Under the pieces are notes generated by a model. That model searched no databases. It saw nothing but the letters and a program-made list of their open reading frames with translations, and had not been told where the DNA came from. Positions 1 to 5,973 of a stretch of 21,490 bases of DNA are shown piece after piece. A program made the translations under genes and the position numbers. Numbering within the stretch: position 1 is the first letter of the stretch; every line of letters starts with the position of its first letter. Source of the stretch: an uncultured Muribaculum sp. (GTDB lineage Bacteria > Bacteroidota > Bacteroidia > Bacteroidales > Muribaculaceae); assembly GCA_947573015.1 (NCBI GenBank), contig CANPDS010000008.1, forward strand, positions 1-21,490, read 5' to 3'.

Positions 1-75
1 TGTGACCGAAGGCTCTCGCCCTTGCTATCCACTGATCATACGGATCCCAGCCAATGATGCCACTGTGACCTCACG

Positions 76-639
76 CTACACGCTTTCAGAGCCGCAACGC
101 TGATTTTTGTCGCGAAAGTTAGATTTCAAACGCAACAATCGAAACATAGCTGAATTGCTGAGCGTGCGATAGCGTTCGACCGGCATCTTATACGAATTAG
201 AATAATGAGGAATGATCACTTTCCCTTTAGATGCCTTTTTCTTCATATCAACACATTCTGCCGATATTGATTTACAAGCCGGAGCAGATATTTTCTCTGT
301 AACTTTTGCCGGCTTATCAGTCGATTTATCGATCGGGCTATTGACCGACTCATTGTTTGGCTTGTTAATTGAATTTATTTTATCACCCATCTTATTGGCA
401 TGACGTAGACGGCGACGCTCGCGAGCACGGGCGTTGCGACGTTTACGTTCGTCAATCTGTGTCTTTATAACTTCCCATGCTCCGAGAAATGACGGTTCCA
501 TTTCATCATCAATTTCAGAAAGTTCGCCATATTCTATATAGCTACGAATCATTCGTTCGGCCTTTGCCTCATTCTTTACACGCGAACTAATAATGGCACG
601 ATGCCATGCCTCATCAAATTTATATCTCTGTTTTTTCAT
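76..639 (-). CDS. DUF6291-like basic protein, accessory/phage-type
   Basis: Product of 187 aa from the chosen start. The N-terminal ~75 residues have the layout of DUF6291 proteins of phages and mobile elements: an aromatic/charged start (KKQRYKFDEAWHRAI), a helix ending in a Y-I-E-Y-G-E-L turn, then F-L-G-A-W-E-V-I-K-T-Q-I-D and an R/K-rich helix (ERKRRNARARERRRLR). The remainder is low-complexity, Lys/Ser/Pro-rich and ends in a basic tail, with no domain I recognise. DUF6291 proteins often accompany replication or primosome genes, but the role here is unknown. The frame stays open up to 687, but a -7 promoter element sits at 684-692, so translation must begin downstream; ATG 639 (MKKQRY) is preferred over 651. 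Divergent from the acyltransferase gene at 833. Family assignment is from pattern memory. Confidence 0.6.
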   Translation of the reverse strand: MKKQRYKFDEAWHRAIISSRVKNEAKAERMIRSYIEYGELSEIDDEMEPSFLGAWEVIKTQIDERKRRNARARERRRLRHANKMGDKINSINKPNNESVNSPIDKSTDKPAKVTEKISAPACKSISAECVDMKKKASKGKVIIPHYSNSYKMPVERYRTLSNSAMFRLLRLKSNFRDKNQRCGSESV

Positions 640-683
640 AATATAAAACATAAAGGTTGGTTTATCGAAGTGTTTATCACCAT

Positions 684-717
684 GCAAATATACACATAAA
701 AGAATGTATATTCCAAT
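684..717 (-). promoter_or_regulatory. Promoter for the DUF6291-like gene
   Basis: On the minus strand the -7 element TATATTTGC (684-692) matches the Bacteroidota consensus TAnnTTTG. It is preceded after 21 bp by ATTG (714-717), a 3-of-4 match to the -33 TTTG. Transcription would start near 677, downstream of the longest possible start codon at 687, which supports the shorter protein start. Confidence 0.6.
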
Positions 718-761
718 TTTTTACCATTAATTTTATGCGTTTTTAAATATCCATAAATAAA

Positions 762-792
762 TTTGAACATTTATATTTTTTTACGAACTTTG
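762..792 (+). promoter_or_regulatory. Promoter for acyltransferase gene (833)
   Basis: TTTG at 762-765, 19 bp spacer, then GAACTTTG at 785-792. This fits the Bacteroidota TTTG-N19-TAnnTTTG pattern except for G in place of the first T of the -7 element. The predicted start site near 799 gives a leader of about 35 nt to ATG 833. Confidence 0.5.
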
Positions 793-832
793 TATATTAT
801 GCTTATGAAATCATAGTTCACACCAATCACAA

Positions 833-1915
833 ATGAATACTCCACATCACATATCAAGTACATCAACCCGTCAAAGCAATATGGAACTTGTGCGTATAAT
901 TGCCATGTCAATGATTGTCATTTGGCACTTTCTCATACATGGCGGTCCTATTGCAAATAATCCGTGGCTCACCATTACAACGCCATTGGTGATAGGAGGT
1001 GTCGATCTGTTTGTGATTCTCTCTGGATTTTTTCTAATCAAGCTTCAATTCAAATCCATAGTCCGACTAGCCTTTATAATATTAATTTTCTCAATAATCA
1101 ATGTCATAGCTATCCTCATATGCCAACCAGATTACACAACAGGAGCATTAGTGCGACTTTTTAAAACATTCATTTTCCCATTCTCACCAAGCTCATACTG
1201 GTTTCTTCAAGTGTATTTTGCACTTGTGTTCCTAAGTCCTATCATTAATGCCGCCATAAACAGCTTTAATCATCATCAAAAAAGAGTTGTATTAGCATTG
1301 CTTGCTATATTTAATTTTTACTTCTGTTTCTTTGGGGACAATTATGTAGACCAGCATGGCTATTCTCTGTTCAACTTTATATTTCTCTACCTCTTAGGCC
1401 ACGCATTGCAAACCGATCCATGGGTCAACACCTTATCAAAAAAACACATCGTCATAATTATGACTGTAGCGCTTTTCGCCGGGTTGGTTTATACGGAGTG
1501 TATCAATATCTTGCGCCCATATTTAAAAGACATTGAGTTCTCTGCAATACCCGATTCATATAGCAATCCTTTTACGATAATATTCTGCGCATCCATCATA
1601 ATTTATCTCAGCAGGTTGTCATTTCATTCCGATTTCATCAACAAACTTGGACGTTGCTCATTGGGAATATATCTACTTCAAGATGGTATATTCGGCGGCT
1701 GGGGAAGAGTGGTCTATGACCACATGTCTTTCATTTTCACAAATCACCCGCTGCATTCATTCATTTTGCTTTGCGTCATTCTCTTTTTTTCATATTGGAT
1801 TGCATCATACATCATTTATTCTATCATTTGGAGACCGGTCAATGCACTATGCAGCAAGGTTACAAATCTGATCCCGGATCGGCTATCCTCTTGGTTCAGG
1901 CTTAATACCCTATAA
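833..1915 (+). CDS. Acyltransferase family 3 membrane protein (surface glycan O-acyltransferase)
   Basis: Polytopic membrane protein of 360 aa, the usual size for acyltransferase-3 enzymes, which move acetyl or other acyl groups onto cell-surface or exported glycans. Visible family marks are the first helix N-M-E-L-V-R21-IIAMSMIVIW-H32, with the conserved Arg and presumed catalytic His; the L-S-G-F-F segment (63-67); and the Y-W-F-L-Q-V-Y-F-A-L-V-F-L-S-P helix (122-136). About ten hydrophobic segments follow one another. Odd point: the C-terminal helix normally reading G-x-Y-L-x-H has Gln at the His position (IYLLQDG, 279-285). The gene is AT-rich with many ATA and TTA codons compared with pfp or gdhA, which fits horizontal acquisition. 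No glycan biosynthesis gene is adjacent, so the substrate is unknown. Confidence 0.85.
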   Translation: MNTPHHISSTSTRQSNMELVRIIAMSMIVIWHFLIHGGPIANNPWLTITTPLVIGGVDLFVILSGFFLIKLQFKSIVRLAFIILIFSIINVIAILICQPDYTTGALVRLFKTFIFPFSPSSYWFLQVYFALVFLSPIINAAINSFNHHQKRVVLALLAIFNFYFCFFGDNYVDQHGYSLFNFIFLYLLGHALQTDPWVNTLSKKHIVIIMTVALFAGLVYTECINILRPYLKDIEFSAIPDSYSNPFTIIFCASIIIYLSRLSFHSDFINKLGRCSLGIYLLQDGIFGGWGRVVYDHMSFIFTNHPLHSFILLCVILFFSYWIASYIIYSIIWRPVNALCSKVTNLIPDRLSSWFRLNTL

Positions 1916-2034
1916 AAAGTTATTTTTAAATAAATATTAACCCAAAGGGCCGAATCTTGGAGCATATTTTTCGGTGAGTAGAAGAAATGGACTTGACGTA
2001 CACGACTGATACGAATCGAAAAAAAATGCCCAAA

Positions 2035-2063
2035 ATCCGGGATTAAAAAAGGGTGCTTAATCC
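2035..2063. repeat. Small inverted repeat in intergenic gap
   Basis: AATCC-G-GGATT (2035-2045) is palindromic, and GGATTAA (2040-2046) also pairs with TTAATCC (2057-2063) across a 10-nt loop. It lies between the acyltransferase stop (1915) and the end of the convergent DUF695-like gene (2136). No clear T-tract follows on either strand, so calling it a terminator is uncertain. Nothing else was recognised in 1916-2135. Confidence 0.3.
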
Positions 2064-2135
2064 ATAGACAACCTCTAAACTTTGAAATCTTGCCTCACAT
2101 CGATAAATGCTTACACACTGTACAAGGGAAAGTGC

Positions 2136-2588
2136 TCAATTGTCAGTGGTGGTTAGCTCGGTGGCGTCGCGCATCTCGCGGTATTCGGCCCATGAGGGGT
2201 CATTTTCAGTGTAGATGGTGATTGGGAGCAGATCGAACGGAGCAAGAGCCTCGTTGAGCTTGCGGCCGAAGATGTGGGTCGATGTGGTATAGAATATCCA
2301 GTCACGGCGGTCGTCACCTGTGTACACTCCTGTCAGAATAGCCACAGGATCACGGTCGAAAACCTCTGTGAGCGCCTGCTGCACAGCATCCATGATCATC
2401 GATGTCGGCTTATCCGGCATTCCGGATGCATCACCCTGGTAAGGCCAAGTAACCTCCACACGTATGCCATATTTGCCACTCTCCATAGCAGCTTCCACTC
2501 CGCGCCGCCCTGTCACTATTACGGTTCGGCCACTGTCATTGCTCTCTGTGGGTGCTGTCCACCAGTCATTCCCGATCTTTTTAGCCAT
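2136..2588 (-). CDS. DUF695-like protein of unknown function
   Basis: Soluble protein of 150 aa without a signal peptide. It resembles DUF695 proteins: a beta-strand with V-E-V-T-W-P-Y (44-50), M-P-D-K (57-60), a long helix (63-77), a T-G-D-D-R-R-D-W-I-F-Y strand (90-100) and a C-terminal E-N-D-P-S-W-A-E-Y (128-136), which is the D-P-x-W ending typical of that family. DUF695 has no established biochemical activity that I can state. Start chosen at ATG 2588 (MAKKIGNDWW): the longer frame begins at 2618, inside the -7 element at 2615-2623 that should drive this gene. Divergently transcribed from pfp, sharing a short intergenic region. Confidence 0.65.
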   Translation of the reverse strand: MAKKIGNDWWTAPTESNDSGRTVIVTGRRGVEAAMESGKYGIRVEVTWPYQGDASGMPDKPTSMIMDAVQQALTEVFDRDPVAILTGVYTGDDRRDWIFYTTSTHIFGRKLNEALAPFDLLPITIYTENDPSWAEYREMRDATELTTTDN

Positions 2589-2614
2589 GTTTTGATATTT
2601 TAATATTGTCAAAT

Positions 2615-2623
2615 GCAAATTTA
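2615..2623 (-). promoter_or_regulatory. -7 promoter element for the DUF695-like gene
   Basis: TAAATTTGC on the minus strand is a perfect TAnnTTTG match. No TTTG is seen 19-21 bp upstream, so only the -7 half is supported. The implied start site near 2608 gives a ~20-nt leader to ATG 2588. Confidence 0.5.
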
Positions 2624-2644
2624 AGTAAATTGTTTGTGCCTCGG

Positions 2645-2677
2645 TTTGAATATCCCGCTAAAAATTGCGAAATTTGC
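2645..2677 (+). promoter_or_regulatory. Promoter for pfp
   Basis: TTTG (2645-2648), 20 bp spacer, then GAAATTTGC (2669-2677). One mismatch (G for T) to TAnnTTTG. Transcription near 2684 leaves about 80 nt of leader before ATG 2763 and excludes the upstream ATG at 2634. Confidence 0.55.
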
Positions 2678-2762
2678 CAGAGGTTTCAGCGGCATGTTTT
2701 TAGCGTGCCTGCCGATAACAAAGCATATTATATTTCAAACATTATATAACAGATTATTACCG

Positions 2763-4415
2763 ATGAAGAAGAGTGCACTTCAGCAGGCCCGTGCGGCCTA
2801 CCAGCCAAAACTTCCGGTGGTGCTCACCGGTGCCGTAAAGGCAGTCGAGGGCAAACCTACCCACTCAGTAGCCGATCAGGAAGAGATCAAAGCTCTGTTC
2901 CCCAACACCTACGGTCTGCCTGAGATCCAATTTGAGAAAGACCCCAATCCAACAAAGGGTGCCGCAGCCATCAATGTAGGCGTAATCCTTTCAGGCGGTC
3001 AGGCTCCTGGCGGTCACAACGTTATTTCCGGCCTCTTCGACGGAATCAAGAAGATTAACCGCGAAAGCCGTCTCTATGGCTTCCTCATGGGCCCCGGCGG
3101 TTTTGTCGATCACAAATATGTGGAACTCACATCAGATATCATCGACCAGTTCCGCAACACCGGTGGCTTTGACATCATCGGTTCAGGTCGTACAAAGCTT
3201 GAGACAAAGGCTCAGTTCGACAAGGGTCTTGAAATACTTAAGGAACTCAATATTAAGGCTCTCGTGATAATTGGTGGCGATGACTCTAATACCAATGCCT
3301 GTGTACTCGCCGAATATTACAAGCAGATCAACGCCGGTGTTCAGGTGATCGGTTGCCCCAAGACTATCGATGGCGACCTCAAAAACGAAGTTATCGAGAC
3401 CTCATTCGGATTCGACACCGCTACCAAGGTCTACAGCGAGGTTATCGGCAACATCCAGCGTGATTGTAATTCTGCAAAGAAATACTGGCACTTCATCAAG
3501 CTCATGGGCCGTAGCGCAAGCCACATCGCCCTTGAGTGCGCACTCCAGTGCCAGCCAAACGTCTGCATTATTTCAGAAGAAGTTGAAGCCAAGAAGCAAA
3601 CTCTCAACGATATCGTAAACTCCATAGCCGATGTAGTGGCAGCCCGCGCCGCAAAAGGCAACAACTTCGGCACCGTGCTGATTCCTGAAGGCCTCATCGA
3701 GTTCATCCCGGCAATGAAAGCCCTCATCACCGAACTCAACGACCTGCTCGCAGCCAACGCTGAAGAATTCGCAACTGTCGACGCCGGCAACCGCCTCAGC
3801 TGGGTAGCCGACCGTCTCTCTGCCGAGAACGCAGCTATCTTCACAAGCCTCCCCGATGGCGTTGCCAACCAACTCTGCCTCGATCGTGACCCGCACGGCA
3901 ACGTACAGGTATCACTCATCGAGACCGAAAAACTCCTCGGCCATATGGTTGCCCGTCGTCTCGATCAGATGAAGAGCGAAGGCCGCTATGTAGGCAAATT
4001 TGCTACCATGTTCCACTTCTTCGGCTACGAAGGCCGATGCGCTGATCCTTCCAACTTTGATGCCGACTACTGCTACGCACTCGGATTCAATGCATCATGC
4101 CTCATCCGCTCAGGTGTAACAGGCTACATGTCGAGCGTTCGTAATCTTACCAAGCCCTCCGTACAGTGGATCGCAGGTGGTATACCCATCACCATGATGA
4201 TGAACATGGAACGTCGTCACGGCGCCATGAAGCCCGTTATCCAAAAAGCTCTCGTAACACTCGATGGTGCGCCATTCCAGAAATTCGCTTCTCAGCGCGA
4301 CAACTGGGCCCTCAACACTGAGTTTGTATACCCCGGCCCGATCCAGTACTTCGGCCCTGCTGAAGTATGCGACCAGTGCTCACTCACACTCAAATACGAG
4401 CACGCCGGAAAGTAA
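2763..4415 (+). CDS. pfp: Pyrophosphate--fructose-6-phosphate 1-phosphotransferase
   Basis: PPi-dependent phosphofructokinase of 550 aa, the long form usual in Bacteroidota. It interconverts fructose-6-phosphate + PPi and fructose-1,6-bisphosphate + Pi in the cytosol, reversibly serving glycolysis and gluconeogenesis. Signatures: N-terminal S-A-L-Q-Q-A-R-A-A-Y-Q-P-K-L-P (4-18), G-G-Q-A-P-G-G-H-N (78-86), G-G-D-D-S (171-175; the second Asp, where ATP enzymes have Gly, marks PPi use), P-K-T-I-D-G-D (199-205) with the catalytic Asp, and M-G-R (248-250) for substrate binding. The frame extends upstream to ATG 2634, but the extra 43 residues precede or overlap the promoter and are not part of the family, so ATG 2763 is used. 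GC-rich, highly adapted codons suggest strong expression. A terminator follows 27 bp after the stop. Confidence 0.95.
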   Translation: MKKSALQQARAAYQPKLPVVLTGAVKAVEGKPTHSVADQEEIKALFPNTYGLPEIQFEKDPNPTKGAAAINVGVILSGGQAPGGHNVISGLFDGIKKINRESRLYGFLMGPGGFVDHKYVELTSDIIDQFRNTGGFDIIGSGRTKLETKAQFDKGLEILKELNIKALVIIGGDDSNTNACVLAEYYKQINAGVQVIGCPKTIDGDLKNEVIETSFGFDTATKVYSEVIGNIQRDCNSAKKYWHFIKLMGRSASHIALECALQCQPNVCIISEEVEAKKQTLNDIVNSIADVVAARAAKGNNFGTVLIPEGLIEFIPAMKALITELNDLLAANAEEFATVDAGNRLSWVADRLSAENAAIFTSLPDGVANQLCLDRDPHGNVQVSLIETEKLLGHMVARRLDQMKSEGRYVGKFATMFHFFGYEGRCADPSNFDADYCYALGFNASCLIRSGVTGYMSSVRNLTKPSVQWIAGGIPITMMMNMERRHGAMKPVIQKALVTLDGAPFQKFASQRDNWALNTEFVYPGPIQYFGPAEVCDQCSLTLKYEHAGK

Positions 4416-4441
4416 TCGCATAATCCCGAATCACAGCTTGC

Positions 4442-4488
4442 AGGACCGCCTCGGGGAGCAATTCAGCTCATGGCGGTCCTCTTTTTTT
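4442..4488 (+). terminator. Branched intrinsic terminator after pfp
   Basis: AGGACCGCC (4442-4450) pairs with GGCGGTCCT (4472-4480), followed by C and seven T (4482-4488). A second small stem GAGC/GCTC (4456-4459 and 4466-4469) sits inside the loop. It ends only ~37 bp before the next ATG (4525), so the following gene either has a promoter overlapping the T-tract or relies on readthrough. Confidence 0.85.
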
Positions 4489-4524
4489 GCAATTATCAGA
4501 GTACTCAGAGATCTCAGAATAATC

Positions 4525-5973
4525 ATGAAACGACTTACAGCAATTATATCAATAGCCTTGTCGGCAATGGCCGCTATGGCGAGTGATCTGGTGATACTGC
4601 ACACTAACGACACACACAGCGCCATCGATCCTAACGACAATAATGAGGGTGGTATACTGCGCCGCAAGGTACTGATAGATAGTGTGCGCTCAGCACAACG
4701 CAATGTACTGCTTATTGATGCAGGCGATGCAGTGCAGGGAACCCTGTACTACACACTCTTCAAAGGAGAGGTAGAACGAAAACTTATGAACGCACTCGGT
4801 TACGAGATACAGATTCTTGGTAACCACGAATTTGACCACGGGATGCAGGTGCTCGCCGATGAATGGAGGCAACTTAATGCCGAACGATTATGCACAAACT
4901 ATGATCTGCGCCATACACCTCTCGATTCACTCTTCAAACAATACACAATCAAGGAGTATGATGGTAAAAAAATAGGAATAATAGGAATAAACCTCAATCC
5001 TGAAGGCATGATTGCTTCACACCATACCGAAGGTATTGTCTATCTTGACGCGATCAAAGCCGCAAACTCACTTGCGTGGTATCTCCGCAATGTAGAGCAT
5101 GTCGATGCCGTTATAGCCGTGACACACATTGGATATGAGAAAAGCGCAGACAATACCCCTTCCGATTGCGAGCTTGCTGCGGCATCTGAGGGTATCGACA
5201 TTATTATAGGTGGGCATAGCCACACACTGATCGACCCCGATGCTACTGATGCCCCGTCATTCCGGATTCCCAATGCCGTAGGCGACACTGTGCTTATAGC
5301 ACAGACAGGTAGCCGAGGCAAGGAGCTGGGTGAAATTACGCTCAATCTTGATGATATGAAAGCTAAGTCTCGACTCATATCTGTCGATTCACGCCTTGAC
5401 AACCGTATAGATCAAACCACAGCAGCTATAATCGATCCATATCGTGCCGACATTGAGAAGCTGAAAAAAACACGCATAGGCACCCTCGCACAGGAAATGC
5501 CTGCCGGAAGTAACATATTGCTCAACTGGGTGGCCGACGAAATGCTTGCATACGCCCGAGGGAGTGTGCATTGCGATGTCGATCTATCGATAGTCAACAA
5601 AGGTGGCATACGACGCGGATTGCCCAAAGGCACCATCACCAAAGAGGAGGTCATGACTATGTTGCCATTTGACAACCACCTGGTGATTATGGAGATCAAA
5701 GGATCAGATCTGACCGCAGCCTTCAAAGTGATGGAGGGACGCGGTGGCGATGGAGTCAGTGGCGACTTCGACTGGCGCAATATCGATCCGGATCACACCT
5801 ATACCCTTGCTACCATTGATTATCTCGCGAATGGTGGCGACTATATGGAGCCTCTCACCCACGGCACAATCATATACCGCACCCACCATAAGCTCGATGA
5901 AGCCATGATGCAACGTATCGAGTCAAGAAATGGCAAACCCCTGAAATATGCCCAGACAAAAGCACGCATGTGA
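4525..5973 (+). CDS. Exported UshA-type 5'-nucleotidase / metallophosphoesterase
   Basis: Product of 482 aa with a signal peptide (about 1-19, cut after A-M-A). The N-terminal calcineurin-like phosphoesterase domain shows all metal-binding blocks: N-D-T-H (28-31), D-A-G-D (65-68), G-N-H-E (99-102), H201 and G-G-H-S-H (229-233). The C-terminal 5'-nucleotidase domain shows N-K-G-G-I-R (358-363) and the L-P-F-D-N segment (380-384). It would hydrolyse nucleotides or related phosphate esters in the periplasm or at the surface. Both domains are in one chain, whereas some Bacteroidota carry them as separate genes. The open frame begins at 4264 inside pfp, but ATG 4525 begins a proper signal peptide and lies after the pfp terminator. 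The last 26 bp overlap the start of the GH3 fusion gene, indicating translational coupling. The substrate is not defined by sequence. Confidence 0.9.
   Translation: MKRLTAIISIALSAMAAMASDLVILHTNDTHSAIDPNDNNEGGILRRKVLIDSVRSAQRNVLLIDAGDAVQGTLYYTLFKGEVERKLMNALGYEIQILGNHEFDHGMQVLADEWRQLNAERLCTNYDLRHTPLDSLFKQYTIKEYDGKKIGIIGINLNPEGMIASHHTEGIVYLDAIKAANSLAWYLRNVEHVDAVIAVTHIGYEKSADNTPSDCELAAASEGIDIIIGGHSHTLIDPDATDAPSFRIPNAVGDTVLIAQTGSRGKELGEITLNLDDMKAKSRLISVDSRLDNRIDQTTAAIIDPYRADIEKLKKTRIGTLAQEMPAGSNILLNWVADEMLAYARGSVHCDVDLSIVNKGGIRRGLPKGTITKEEVMTMLPFDNHLVIMEIKGSDLTAAFKVMEGRGGDGVSGDFDWRNIDPDHTYTLATIDYLANGGDYMEPLTHGTIIYRTHHKLDEAMMQRIESRNGKPLKYAQTKARM

Noticed and set aside
1..103. End of a plus-strand gene (frame ending in S-E-P-Q-R at about 103)
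   Set aside because: It would overlap the convergent DUF6291-like gene by ~28 bp and shows no recognisable motif; the left context is missing.
212..403. Hydrophobic plus-strand frame
   Set aside because: It lies antisense inside the DUF6291-like gene; the hydrophobicity mirrors its Lys/Ser-rich codons, and there is no promoter.
2634..2762. In-frame ATG extension giving a 593-residue Pfp
   Set aside because: The extension lies upstream of or over the promoter at 2645-2677, and its residues do not resemble the family N-terminus, which starts at ATG 2763.
4264..4524. Upstream in-frame extension of the nucleotidase into pfp
   Set aside because: It overlaps pfp in another frame and crosses the pfp terminator; a normal signal peptide begins at 4525.
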